64,000 nucleotides of DNA from Azorinus chamasolen (GCA_963576725.1 OY755240.1:64320412-64384411); one strand, 5' to 3'. Counted from the stretch's first letter, positions 9,901 to 19,165 are shown. The notes: generated by a model not told the origin, from the letters alone. Numbers and translations are program-made.

Positions 9901-12900
9901 TCTTGATTTTTGTTCCATTTTGGCCATAATGTTTTCACCTTTCAGATGTTACGCACGTGCGTAAGTGCGTAAGTGGGTATCGCGAATTACGCACCTATTT
10001 GCTGTTAGGTTAATACTGAAATACGTACATTTAACAGTCGATTCAGACTCGATTGTATATTTAAGAATGTGGAATCACTTTGAGAATAGTACAGCGACAT
10101 TTTCTGGGTGTAATTAGTTGAGATCATTTGCATATAGCACGATTTGACTCCTCCCAAACAGGTCCATTGCGTTTAACAAGAAAAGACTAGACCGGTTGTC
10201 GTACCAGAACACATCTTTATTTCCTTACCCATAATGCTTTCAAATAATTTCTCCAATGACGTCACATCTGATGTTGCAAAGTAGGATTCGTATTGTACAA
10301 ATTCCTCCAAAATGTTGTCGAAATATCTGCGGATCTCCGCTGTGATTTCATCCAGAACAACTTCATTGAATGCGGTAGAGACTGGTTCGCCCTCCATTTT
10401 CTCTATTAAGAAATTAATGACCGATCCTCGAATGGCCATTACAGTATACTCCTCGTATCTGAAAAAATGTATAAATTTAAAGCTAAATTACTTCATGAAT
10501 ATTCATGTAAGAAGTAATGACATTGACCCTTTAACCCATGAATGCTCATGTAAGAGATAATTACACAATGAATACTAATTAGATTTTTATGATGACACAT
10601 GGACACAGGAAGTTTTGGCCATTGCAGAAACTGTAGAATCTTATTTATATTAGTTCATCAACAAACAGCAGATACTAATCAGATGGATCCTATAGGAGCC
10701 GTCTGATCTGGGTTTTCTGTTTGCAAATGTATGGAAATGAGTATTGGAGTAAAGGGTCATATTGTCATATTGACGACTTTTGGCGACTCTGTAAAAGTCA
10801 CTTTGTTAAACCATTGTGATAAATAGAGCATTTGCTCCTATAGGAGCAAATTCACTATCACAATGGTTTCAAACTAGAAAATTCTATCGTTTCCCTTTTC
10901 TCTAGTTAATGTTCCTTTTCGGTAGATTTATTCAAAGTGGTTGGATCTAAAGGTAACCTATGAGGTAATGGGTTAAATGCTAAATTGTTATGTAACATTA
11001 TTTGAACACGAGGCGTTTTGATCACGACAATGAATTGAATCTATACCATCAACAAACAGAAGACCCTTATCTGACAGTTCCAATAGGAGTTATCCGATCT
11101 AGGTCTACCTCTTCAGATTTGTAAAAATGTGTACAAGTTCCTATGAACTATACGACCTTTAAGCCTGCTTAGCAATTGTCAGAAGAGATCTATTCGGTTA
11201 GTGTTTTTCCGCAGTTATCCTCCATTTTGAAACCACCAAATAAACAGATGACAAAGTATGATACACCAAGTTACTTGGCGTCCAAACTGCATAATTCTAA
11301 ACAGTCATTTGCATGCTTAACCCATTACCTCATAGGCTATTTTTAGACCCGACCTCTGAACAAGTCTGAGAATGAGCATTTCTAGAAAATAAGGCAAAAT
11401 AGAGCAGTATAGTTTTGAAACCACTGTTCTTTAATAGAGCATTCGCTCATATGGAGCAAATGCTCCATCACTATGGTTTCAGAAAGTCGCATTTACAGAG
11501 GTGTCAAAAGGCGTCAATATGAGGGAAAGGGTCCTCTATAAAATTTGCAAATATACCAGTAGGGTCGCGCTTAACAAATTTCCTCATACTGACGTCTTTT
11601 GACGCCTCTGTAAACGCCAATTATTGAAACCATTGTGACAAATAGAGCATTTGCTCCTATGGAGCAAATGCTCTATTTGTCACAATGGTTTCAATACTAT
11701 ACAATTCTAAAGTTTTCCTTTTCTCTAGTAAATGCTCCTTTTTGGTATATTTATTCAAAGAGACTGGATCTAAAACTAGCCTATGACGGAATGGGTTAAT
11801 ATGTGAAATTATTTTAACATGTCACTGCCAAATGTTACACTGGCAGACAGTTTGCATCCTGATGAGACGTCAAGTTACTTGGCGTCTCATCTTGATCCAC
11901 AATCGTCGCCAGCTTGATAAAGGTACCCTACCCTAATAAAACATGAGCAATTTTCTATGCGTTAAAAAATCAGTGATGTTTTATATTGTTTACAAACAAA
12001 ATGAGCATGATAAACATATTTGTCCCCGATGAGATGCCGATTTACTGTTGTATGCAAAGGTTTTACAGGCCAGGTCCAAAAAAGATGCGTAATTTAAAAA
12101 AAATCAAGAATAAGTCCTTTACAGGTATTTCTCCCCCCAAACCCTATACTGCCGATGAGAATATTCTAAAGAGTGGTCACAGTTAGGGTTTGGTGAATAA
12201 ATGACAATGTTAGTATTTGGGTACGCATCTTTATCTGTAGCTCTGGTAGGCTCATTCTAAAACTAGTAAAGTTATGTGCAACGTCAAAGACAATGGCAGC
12301 TGGCAAACCAAACAAAAATCTCAGGTTCTAGAACTGGAAGCTTTGAAACATTACCTCAGCTTAAAACTGGAGATTATGTTACTGTAACGCTTCATGATTT
12401 CCTGGCCGGTGTGGCATCTCACGTTGGATTCCATCAGTGCATTCTTGACGTAATTTCCGAGAAAGCCTGGTGACATCATATCTGGGTGCCATCCTACACT
12501 GTTTATGTTCTGGTAGTGTTTCCACAGACCCCAGTAAAACTTATGAGAGAAGACGGCAACATCTGAAATCAAGTTACAATAGTGCGGGTTTTTGTGTATA
12601 AAGTTTCATGATCATTCTAATTGTTCCTTCATATAAACGCCTTTCATGCAAACAGTAGACCCACATCAGACGGCCCCTAAAACCCCGTCTGATAAGGGTC
12701 TGCTCAGTTTGCTTTTGACCAATACAGAACCGATTCAGTTCGTCAAAGCAAAACCTTCCCTTGAAAAGTTTAGTTATAAAAATTGAGCTAATAAAGGAAT
12801 TTTGTATTGGTATAAAGTCGAGTCAACTTTATTATAATTTTATAAGCTAACAGCAGACCCTGGTCAGGTGACTCCTACATGGTTGTTTAATCTGGGTCTA

Positions 12901-15900
12901 CAGCTTGCAAATGCGTGAAATGGCGTTTCTATGAAGTAAAGAGTAATGCAGGTCAAACGCCTATGGGAGCTCTCCTTTACTCCTGCCAAACACTAAGCAA
13001 CTACGTGTTTGATTCTAAATACCCCTGTGCTAAAACGCTTGGTCACTTTACAAAGTCTTATGTATATTTAACCCTTTCCCTCATATATACGCGTTTTCAC
13101 GCATTTGCAAACAGAGTAGACTCAGATCAGACGGCTCCTAGGAGCCGTCTGATCAGGGTCTGCTCTGTTTGCTAATATAATTTGATATATCTGTTTTTCT
13201 GTCTAAAATGTAACACATTCTGCATTTCTTTGTAAAATTTGGCCTAAATACAGAACGGGAAAAGGGTTAATTTAATTTCTCTCGCAGCCAGTGCCAAACG
13301 GTTGTAATCTTGATCATGCGCCTTTGACACTGAATCTATTTTGCACAAGTACCATTTCACCTGTATCATGCCATCCTACACACAAAACTGACCCTGAGGT
13401 TATAAGAATATTTGCCGAGTTTTCATTGGCAAGTATTCGATTGGTCAGATTTTGAGCATGCCCAAAGTTTGTCCAATCAGATACTTGATAATGAAGCCAG
13501 GTTCAGAAGTTTTAGAACAGCAGACTCATGTGTATTTTTGACAAAAATTAGATCAGTATTAACACAATATAGACTGACAAAAGCCTGGATAATGAAAAGC
13601 ATGGGCAATAAGAAATGTCTTGTTAACTATTTTGATATTTCTCCAACAAACACTGATATTCATTAGAATGGCTTCTTCGAGCCGATTCCAATGGATACCA
13701 TCAGGACAGGAGTTGGTTGAGATAGGTATTCATATATACAGTAAAATCTCTCTATAATGACCACTAAATTATGTTCATTAGTTGGTATTTAGGGCAGGTG
13801 GCAGCTTAAAGCAAAGTGAAAGTAAAACAGAACGCTCATATAGGAGCGTTCTGTTTCACTTTCACCTTGCTTTAAGCAGTCACCTGCCTTCAACACAAAA
13901 TATTTGATGTAATTTAGTGGTCATTATAGAGAGGTTTTACTGTACACCTAATGTCATCTGACCTTTCATTCCGTAGCCAATGATATGCTGCATGACCTCT
14001 TCCGTTATCAATATATGGGTGCCCATAGCAGCCTCCCTGGCGATGGAGTCCAGTCGTTCCTGTGGATATGTCGGCAAGAGCGTTGGAAGGCGTTTGCGGA
14101 ATACATCAAATATGGTTTCGTCCTCGGATTCGAACAAGCTTGTCATTTTGTTGAAGTTCCAAACTGTAACAAACTATCTTTGTAAAAAGGAAATCGAACT
14201 TGCAATTAATACATGTGTATATTTGACAATACATGTAGCAAGATATATACATTTAATCAAAATAAGTATTTTTCTTGGTATTACGCATGTCATCTATTCT
14301 GCTAAAAAGATTTAGCAACAAGGTCGACATGCTTTTAACCTTTAACCCGCTGAGCAAAGTTTTTTTACAGAATGTTCACCCAATTCAACTTGTCTACCAA
14401 ATTCAGTCATGGCGTCAAACAGTGGATCCTGATGAGACGCCGAGGAACTCTGCCTGTAATCTGGATCCAAACAGTTTGCAACGGTATTCACTCATCCGCC
14501 CATAGCAGGTTGAAGATTAAGCAGTGAAAGTTTAGTTATATTGTGCGGAACAAAAACGAGATGCACGTGTCTTCCGAGATTTATGTTGTGTTCCGCATCG
14601 ATATATCAATGGTTTGGTCATATGAGTGGACCAGACTAATTTCAGCGACTTTAGCCACCCATTGACCACATAATCAGTTGTTCTCACGTGAACGCAGTTG
14701 GTCACATTATTCTGACACTATCAGCAAATTGAGATCATAAACGATTCAACTCATGAATATTCATATAAGTTTTAATTAGCCTTGATATTCATGCCGAAAA
14801 GATAAGACAATTGCTGTACTTACGAGAGAATATTTTGTCGAAGTAGACGGACGGACAGGCAAATCGTCTGTAGGCTACCCATTCTGTCACCCTCCTCGTG
14901 AACAGGTCGGTTAATTCAGCCCAATCGCCATAGAACATGTGAGTAAGTGTTGTCCATTTGTACTCCATCTCGCGCATATTCCATTCCACATTTGGTGAAG
15001 ACGGCACAGGGAAGTCTGGAATGAAAGTCGGGACTGCGCTATATTACAAAATTAACCTTTTGAATTCTGATCTTATCGCTCAGTCATTCTGTATGTTAAG
15101 TATTAACCCTTCTCTTGCTGAATTTTAAAACAAATTTCTCCTTTACCCATGCCCTGTTGTATACATGTAATTACATATATCTTCACTGTGTACAAGTATA
15201 TCGCTGTGCAATTACTGCTACGGAGAGCATTGGTTGCATAATCAACTTGTAAATAGCATATGAGCACAGGATAGTTTGGCTCAGACAGAAGCTGCTATAT
15301 TACACCATAAGCATTCGGCAGACCCTAATCAGACGGCTCCTACACGAGCCGTCTGATCAGGGTCTACTGTTTGCAGATGCGTTAAAATGCGTAAATAAGG
15401 GAAAGAGTTTACTGGCTTTTTAAAATAGCAAATTGAACTAAAGATTTATTTGACAGACTAGAATATGATCTGTATTATTTTTATATTATATCCTTACAAA
15501 CTGTAAACAGTTGATATGGGAGTCGTATAATTTTGATCTACTCGGTTTTCAAGGCGTAGAACGGCGTATGTATGGAGCAAGGGATTAAATCTTTCCTTCA
15601 TATAAATGTGCTTTCACGCATTTGCAAACAGTAGAACCAGATCAGAGGCTCTCATAGAAACCGTCTGATCAGGGTTTGCTCCGTTTGCTAATAGAATTTG
15701 ATAGCATAGTTTCTTTACTTTCTAAAACGGCTACACCGTTCCACCTTCCCCATTTAATTATTACTTGTTAGTCCATAAACATTCCGTGGGTATTGCTGTT
15801 TGGAACATAGAACATGGAAAGTGTTAAACCAAACTATTAACCGAGTATCAAATAAAATGGACCCTGATGAGACAATGGGCGTCTCGTCTGGATCCAATCT

Positions 15901-17755
15901 GTAAATGCTTGTCAGATGACGCATAGCAACATACAAAGGTTATTACACCTACCTTCCATGTAGTAGTTGGACATTGGGTTGGGGTCAGAGAAGTTCTTCT
16001 CAATCAGTCTTATAAGAAACTTGGATCCGGGAAACTCAAACAGTTGGTCAATGTCATACTCCAAAGGTTCCATTTCCGGTGACGTCATGTAGTAGCTACG
16101 TGCGAAGTTTGACCCACTAGACCTCAGCCGTGAGTGTTTTGCCGTTTCCAGTTGATTAACAAGTTCGGACATTTCGTCCCGGACAACATAGCCTGCAAAT
16201 GGAGGTGGTGAATCTTGATGTGCTATCAGAAACCTTTCATAAGACATATTGTTTTTTTTTGCATCTAAGCCATCTCTATCTAAAATATATTCAAACCTTA
16301 TTAACTACATTAATGTCAAAGACCGGCCCGATATATGCAAACAGTTTGCATCCAGATGAGACGCCGAGTAACTCGGTGTCTCAACAGGATCAAAACCATT
16401 TGCCACTATTGCTTTCACCGCCGATGTCGTAATGCATCACGACAAATAGTGCAGTCTCAGATCATAGGCCGCCTTTTCAAGGCGACGTGATCAGGGACTT
16501 CACGTTTTGTCTCAAACTTTCTATATATGTGCTTTATTCCTTTGAAATTTGCATTTATTTCTCATTTCCTTATTTTACCCAATGATTTAACAAAATTGGT
16601 TTGCAGATGACAATTAGAAATTGGGCGCCGAAAGGGTTCAAGTGAAATGTCTCGATTGGCTACAATGTATCGAGAAGAAAACAAGTCTGGCAGCGAAGGG
16701 TTTAGAAACATTTTCGCGTGTTCATACGACGCTTTCATTCTTCAATCAGATCCGGTGGGGCTCTGGGTCAGTACAGCGTGTGCATGGGTGCAGTGACTGC
16801 TCGTTTAACTCTTTCGCTGCCATTGTCGCATATGTGATTATCTATGCAAACAGTTTGGACCCAGATGAGAGATCGTGTCACTCGGCGTCTCATCTGGATC
16901 AAAAATGTTACTATGACTTACAGACGACAAAATTTGGTGCAGTGAAAGGGTTAAATGGTTGCATCATTGTAATAAATTCTATTTGCCCCGAGTTTTATTT
17001 TTTTAATAATTTTTTAATAATAATAACGAAGATCTCAGACCATTAGTCATTGAGCATAGCAAGTAACTATATATGTAGGGTTATTTACAAATGGACAGTT
17101 GCTTAAAATTTGCATTAAACATCCCCTGCCAAAACGACCCAGAACAGGGTTTTATATTGAGAAATATCGAGTGTATATTTCCACTTTAAATATGCCGTTA
17201 ACCCATTACCTCATAGGCTGTTTTTAGACCCAACCTCCTTAGATTAGTCTACTGAAAAGGAGCATTACTAGAGAAAATGAAAATGTTAGAACTGTAGTAT
17301 TGAAACCATTTGACTAAACCATTGAAACGAAACCATTGTGATAAATAGAACATTTGCTCCTATAGGAGAAAATGTTCTATTTATCACAATGGTTTTAAGA
17401 ATTGACTTAGGTGTGGAATGACGTATTTATTTAATCAGTTTCCTAAAGATATAAATTATTTTTTTAATTAAAAGCCCACTTTTATTGGATTGTTACTGAA
17501 AATACCGAGACATGAGACTAGTAGCAAAAGAGCTGTTTGGAAAAATTACAAAATCCCAAGATTAAATCAAATCTTTGCACGTTAGATATGCGTCTTGTTT
17601 GCATATCCAAACACATTTCTAGATGAGTTTAATCTCTCGACTGACATTGCATTTTAAGAGAAATAAATGAAACAATTACAAGTGCAACAGACAGACAAAT
17701 GTGACTTACCTTGGCACATGGCCATCAGACCAAAAAACAAGATGGCGGTATTCAT
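6910..17755 (-). CDS. Uncharacterised secreted protein, copy A (8 exons, 406 aa)
   Basis: Joined from minus-strand exons 17755-17710, 16192-15953, 15015-14824, 14163-13963, 12562-12355, 10458-10229, 8434-8378 and 6956-6910: 1221 nt including TAG. Every junction is GT-AG and keeps frame. Residues 1-16 look like a short signal peptide (M-N-T, then A-I-L-F-F-G-L-M). The mature part is acidic/aromatic and probably helical, with cysteines only at 149 and 276 (one possible disulphide) and sequons N82-F-S and N-G-S near the C-terminus. No transmembrane segment or known catalytic motif is visible. I do not recognise the family, so function is unknown. Secretion is inferred from the leader. The start is fixed by the conserved ATG just downstream of a TATA box in all three copies. 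The gene is head to head with copy B. Confidence 0.85.
7045..7246. mobile_element. P1 MITE, complete, TA-flanked, in intron 7 of A
   Basis: CAGTAAAACCCCTCTAAACC to GGTTTTACTG. Core GCAGAAAGCTCCTAGAGGAG; one arm changed (CTGTGTGAC). Confidence 0.85.
7260..7375. mobile_element. H3 MITE, decayed
   Basis: AGGATCCTGATG and CTCATCTGGATCC arms remain around a diverged centre. Confidence 0.5.
7437..7863. mobile_element. H1a MITE split by a P2 element
   Basis: The left end TAACCCTTTACCCCATGAAT (reverse orientation) is cut at 7487. The rest resumes after 7684 with a hairpin remnant GTCTGATCAGGGTCTG and ends AGTAAAGAGTTAA. Internal rearrangement is likely because both ends look like the same H1a terminus. 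Confidence 0.6.
7488..7682. mobile_element. P2 MITE nested in H1a
   Basis: CAGTAAAACCCCGCTAATGC to GGGGTTATACTG with TA at both edges (7486-7487, 7683-7684). Confidence 0.85.
8134..8305. mobile_element. H1b MITE, decayed
   Basis: CATGCATTTGCAAACAAACCC, a broken hairpin, TTTCTAAAATGGCTAGAATG and ACAGGGAAATGGTT. The preceding about 60 bp (7984-8045) is the start of an H4 element. Confidence 0.6.
8378..8434 (-). CDS. Copy A exon 7
   Basis: 57 nt, phase 1 to 1, encoding P-T-E-L-P-F-I-Q-Q-L-F-R-Q-L-G-Y-Y-P. Acceptor GTTACAG and donor GTAAGT are strong. Confidence 0.9.
8580..8680. mobile_element. P1 MITE, left half only
   Basis: Starts TAGTAAATCCCTCTAAACCGG and stops after GTCATGCAGAAC; the second arm is absent. 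Confidence 0.6.
8681..9005. other. Intron 6 of copy A, no element recognised
   Basis: Contains CACGTG and ACACGTGT but nothing interpretable beyond intron sequence. Confidence 0.4.
9006..9242. mobile_element. H5 MITE, complete, reverse orientation
   Basis: TTAATCCTTTCGGCACC to TCGGCGGTGAAAGGGTTAA. Core CAGACGCCGCCTTGAAAAGG folds on its complement, flanked by AGTCCCTGATC and GGGACTGCACTATTTG. Confidence 0.85.
9255..9358. mobile_element. H1 fragment
   Basis: AAGCAAACAATAGACCCTGATC and CGTCTGATCTGGG flank a changed centre; directly follows H5. Confidence 0.5.
9417..9578. mobile_element. Q family element
   Basis: CTATGTTGTGACCACTCTTTAG, CTCTTCGAGAG centre, then GTGGTCACAATATAGGG and the common tail TTTACGCATCTTATCTGG. 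Right arm shortened. Confidence 0.75.
9750..9853. mobile_element. H2 MITE, left half missing
   Basis: Core TGCTCCTATATAGGAGCA, then TTACTTTTACAGGTGTC and GGGACTAGGTTAA. Confidence 0.6.
9862..9990. repeat. Dispersed repeat, inverted copy at 58555-58660
   Basis: Shares TTTTTGTTCCATTTTGGCC, TTTTCACCTTTCAGAT and GCGTAAGTGCG with the other strand near 58600. Family unknown. Confidence 0.65.
10229..10458 (-). CDS. Copy A exon 6
   Basis: 230 nt, phase 2 in and 1 out. Encodes the segment Y-E-E-Y-T-V-M-A-I-R-G to F-E-S-I-M. An internal ATG can mislead ORF finders, but the open frame continues upstream to the acceptor TTTCAG as in B and C. Confidence 0.9.
10531..10759. mobile_element. H1a MITE, reverse orientation, just upstream of exon 6
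   Basis: TTAACCCATGAATGCTCATG to GGAGTAAAGGGTCA, hairpin GATCCTATAGGAGCCGTCTGA. The short stretch to the exon (10478-10530) is a second H1a terminus that is also present at this spot in B and C. Confidence 0.8.
10760..10976. mobile_element. H2 MITE abutting H1a
   Basis: CATATTGACGACTTTTGGCG, perfect core GAGCATTTGCTCCTATAGG and end GAGGTAATGGGTTAA. Its left TTAACCC has merged with the H1a end. Confidence 0.85.
11317..11531. mobile_element. H2 MITE, reverse orientation
   Basis: TTAACCCATTACCTCATAGG to GTCAATATGAGGGAAAGGG, core GCATTCGCTCATATGGAGC. A decayed H3 fragment (about 11225-11316) precedes it. Confidence 0.85.
11571..11799. mobile_element. H2 MITE, complete
   Basis: TTAACAAATTTCCTCATAC to GACGGAATGGGTTAA with long arms CCATTGTGACAAATAGAGC folding on the complement. 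Confidence 0.9.
11813..11912. mobile_element. H3 MITE, truncated
   Basis: TTAACATGTCACTGCCA, then AGTTTGCATCCTGATGAGACG with core CAAGTTACTTGG. A further half copy is near 11985-12050. Confidence 0.65.
12126..12244. mobile_element. Q family element, shortened
   Basis: TTTCTCCCCCCAAACCCTA, ATTCTAAAGAGTGGTCACAG, and tail GGGTACGCATCTTTATCTG. Confidence 0.7.
12355..12562 (-). CDS. Copy A exon 5
   Basis: 208 nt, phase 1 in and 2 out, D-V-A-V-F-S-H-K-F to S-S-F-K-L-R. Contains Cys276 and many Trp/His residues. Donor GTAATG. Confidence 0.9.
12622..12800. mobile_element. H1 MITE, divergent 3' half
   Basis: TCCTTCATATAAACGCC and CAGACGGCCCC/CCGTCTGAT core. The tail (GTCAAAGCAAAACCTTCCC, TTATAAAAATTGAGC) matches the H1 copy at 56170. 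Confidence 0.7.
12845..12948. mobile_element. H1 fragment, reverse orientation
   Basis: AACAGCAGACCCTGGTCAG and TCTGGGTCTACAGCTTGC around a diverged centre, ending GAAGTAAAGAGTAA. A decayed P2 scrap follows to about 13015. Confidence 0.55.
13068..13270. mobile_element. H1b MITE, complete
   Basis: TTAACCCTTTCCCTCATATA to GGGAAAAGGGTTAA. Perfect core CAGACGGCTCCTAGGAGCC. Confidence 0.9.
13271..13736. other. Intron 4 of copy A, paralogous to 27235-27540 of copy B
   Basis: Motifs such as GGAATCGGCTCGAAGAAGC (minus strand) match intron 4 of B. A decayed N-family arm pair lies at about 13420-13515. Confidence 0.65.
13739..13942. mobile_element. P3 MITE, complete, TA-flanked
   Basis: CAGTAAAATCTCTCTATAATG to GAGAGGTTTTACTG. 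Core CAGAACGCTCATATAGGAGCG; TTTAAGCAGTCACCTGCC arm. Confidence 0.9.
13963..14163 (-). CDS. Copy A exon 4
   Basis: 201 nt, phase 1 to 1, beginning L-W-N-F-N-K-M-T-S-L-F-E-S and ending H-I-I-G-Y-G-M-K. Acceptor GTTACAG, donor GTCAGA. Confidence 0.9.
14341..14510. mobile_element. H3 MITE, decayed
   Basis: TTAACCCGCTGAGC, GTGGATCCTGATGAGACGCC and TCTGGATCCAAACAGTTTGC. Confidence 0.65.
14511..14823. other. Intron 3 of copy A, no element recognised
   Basis: Shares blocks such as GTTCTCACGTGAACGCAG and GGTCACATTATTCTGAC with intron 3 of copy C (about 50195-50310, inverted). Ordinary paralogous intron. Confidence 0.55.
14824..15015 (-). CDS. Copy A exon 3
   Basis: 192 nt, phase 1 to 1, D-F-P-V-P-S-S-P-N-V-E-W to D-K-I-F-S. 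Carries Cys149 in F-A-C-P-S. Donor GTAAGT. Confidence 0.9.
15103..15411. mobile_element. Chimeric MITE: H4 left half joined to H1 right half
   Basis: 15103-15257 is H4 from TTAACCCTTCTCTTGCTG to CAACTTGTAAATAG. It then switches to reversed H1 (ATGAGCACAGGATAG, perfect core CAGACGGCTCCTACACGAGCC) ending GGGAAAGAGTTTA. The outside ends still look like one TTAA-type element. Confidence 0.8.
15585..15827. mobile_element. H1b MITE in intron 2 of A
   Basis: TTAAATCTTTCCTTC to GGAAAGTGTTAA. It lies against the end of an older H1a remnant (to about 15545), which B and C also carry at this TTAA. Confidence 0.8.
15845..15935. mobile_element. H3 fragment next to exon 2
   Basis: TGGACCCTGATGAGAC and GTCTCGTCTGGATCCAA. 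The same fragment sits just after exon 2 in copies B (24985-25075) and C (49440-49500). Confidence 0.65.
15953..16192 (-). CDS. Copy A exon 2
   Basis: 240 nt, phase 1 to 1, G-Y-V-V-R-D-E-M-S-E to S-N-Y-Y-M-E. Holds sequon N-F-S-D-P. The last half is nearly identical in all copies. Confidence 0.9.
16316..16410. mobile_element. H3 MITE, short
   Basis: CAAACAGTTTGCATCCAGATG, core GCCGAGTAACTCGG, ending AACCATTTGCC. Confidence 0.65.
16413..16641. mobile_element. H5 MITE
   Basis: TTTCACCGCCGATGTCG to GCGCCGAAAGGGTTCAA. The hairpin is CAGATCATAGGCCGCC.../GGCGACGTGATC, somewhat decayed. Confidence 0.75.
16805..16954. mobile_element. H3 MITE
   Basis: TTAACTCTTTCGCTGCCA to GTGCAGTGAAAGGGTTAA, TTTGGACCCAGATGAGAG and CTCATCTGGATC arms. 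Confidence 0.8.
17198..17445. mobile_element. H2 MITE with duplicated arm start
   Basis: TTAACCCATTACCTCATAGG; GAAACCATTTGAC and GAAACCATTGTGATAAATAG repeated in tandem before core GCTCCTATAGGAG. The right terminus is decayed. Confidence 0.75.
17710..17755 (-). CDS. Copy A exon 1 (start codon, leader)
   Basis: ATG at 17755-17753. Encodes M-N-T-A-I-L-F-F-G-L-M-A-M-C-Q plus one base; donor GTAAGT. The 5' UTR is nearly identical to copy C. Confidence 0.9.
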
Positions 17756-17836
17756 GGTTGGTGTCTCCGACTGTCGATAGATCCAAAATTCCTCAAGACT
17801 CAGGACGAAAGTGACCACGGAATATAACCGCCCCGG

Positions 17837-17844
17837 TATATATA
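17837..17844 (-). promoter_or_regulatory. TATA box of copy A
   Basis: TATATATA in context GGTATATATACC, about 82 nt before the ATG. Conserved in position in B and C. Confidence 0.75.
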
Positions 17845-17857
17845 CCAAGTAGTGTTT

Positions 17858-17863
17858 CACGTG
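17858..17863 (-). promoter_or_regulatory. E-box CACGTG upstream of copy A
   Basis: Palindromic CACGTG 14 nt upstream of the TATA box, within CTCAGCACGTGA as in copy C; absent in B. A bHLH-type factor site is inferred. Confidence 0.55.
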
Positions 17864-18002
17864 CTGAGGTACCACAAGGGTTTTCAGACATATTTGAAAC
17901 TGATCGGAATACATTTATAGAATACATATATATATACTTTTTTCATATAATAATTTAAAAACAATGTGAAAAATAAAAAATAAGTACGAATACTATTTAT
18001 AT

Positions 18003-18063
18003 ACAGTAAAACCTCTCTAGAACGGCCACTAAATTACATCAAGTAGTTTGTGTTCTACATTTA
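18003..18063. mobile_element. P3 MITE, left end only
   Basis: ACAGTAAAACCTCTCTAGAAC up to GTTTGTGTTCTAC, then stops. Confidence 0.6.
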
Positions 18064-18090
18064 GGCGTAGAATCCCTAATTCGTACCTCA

Positions 18091-18296
18091 TTATCCCATT
18101 CAACGCTGAATTTTAAAATTGACTATTCCAAAATTTTAGACGGGTCAATCTTACCCTGAATAATCAGGGATTAGTTTAAAAGAAAAATGTTGCATGACAA
18201 ACAGTACATGACAAACTCCTCTAGGAACCTTCTTATCTGGGTCTACACTGTTTGCAAAGGGCATTAGTGGCTCGTTTCACGCACAGAAAGAGTTAA
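18091..18296. mobile_element. H6 MITE upstream of copy A
   Basis: TTATCCCATTCAACGCTG to CGCACAGAAAGAGTTAA; core CTCCTCTAGGAACC is decayed. Same orientation and site relative to the gene as H6 upstream of copy C. Confidence 0.8.
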
Positions 18297-18299
18297 ACC

Positions 18300-18705
18300 T
18301 TTATCATGCTACGTGTCACATGACCAGTACCTAAAATAACTTTGATCCAGATCAAGCGTCCAGTAACTCTGCGTCTCATCAAGATTCAAACGATGTGACA
18401 CTTAAACATAACTTTATCAAACTCTTGTACACATTGGGAGTTATTCAAACTTACAGTAGCTCATTGTTTTAGCAGATATCATTTTTTAAACAGGATAAGG
18501 GAAAAAAGAGAAATGGCTGTTTTAGTATTAAAGGTATCTGGGCTGTTCCTGACATCACTCAAACAAAGCAGACACTCATACGTTATATGTTGATGGCACC
18601 ACGAGGTGATATACATGCAGTATAGATCCAAACCAGCTTCCACTACAATGATGGGGCATTTGGTCAGGATCAAAACTGTGTGTCAAATACAGAAAATAAA
18701 TTGAA
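18300..18705 (-). other. Distal upstream block of copy A, shared with B and C
   Basis: On the minus strand it matches 46399-46827 and 21961-22385. Its part nearest the gene is closest to copy C (GTTTGAATAACTCCCAATG); its far part is diverged from B and C, which resemble each other there. Confidence 0.7.
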
Positions 18706-18728
18706 GTGGAACCTCTTTATAGCGACCT

Positions 18729-18960
18729 CATAACCCTTTCCTTCATATGAACGCCTTTTCACGCATTTGCAAACAGAGTAGACCCAGATCAGATGGCTCC
18801 TATAGGAGTAATCTGATCAGGGTATGCTCTGTTTGCTTTTGAAATTACAATAGATCTAACTCTACAGTTTTTCCCGATACCAAATAATCCTGTGTACGCA
18901 TGTCATTATAAGAATCCTGCTCATGAATATTCATGATGTCTCTAATTAATTATCTTCAGA
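18729..18960. mobile_element. H1a MITE
   Basis: CATAACCCTTTCCTTC, core CAGATGGCTCCTATAGGAG, tail TCATGAATATTCATGATG. The right end is lost. Confidence 0.75.
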
Positions 18961-19038
18961 AGGCAGCGCTTCATGAAGAACGAAAAACAGAGCGGAAAGT
19001 TTTCTGTTTAACGTCCGTCCTGTATCAGCCAATAATCT

Positions 19039-19165
19039 GTTAACACTCTTTTTTGCGCCTTTGCAAACAACGTAGACATAGATTAGAGAACATGATCTGC
19101 TCTGTTTTTATGGAATAATAAAGATTCTACAGCTTCTGCCATGGTCAGCACCTTCTTTGTGCTTG
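19039..19165. mobile_element. H1a MITE, core deleted
   Basis: TTAACACTCTTTTTTGCGCC, CAAACAACGTAGACATAG, then TCTGCCATGGTCAG. Confidence 0.6.

Noticed and set aside
10173..10439. Copy A exon 6 starting at the internal ATG
   Set aside because: In all copies the frame extends upstream to an AG acceptor and joins exon 5 in phase, so this ATG is internal.
16621..17046. 141-codon open frame
   Set aside because: It crosses H5 and H3 elements and intron 1 of copy A; no coding character.
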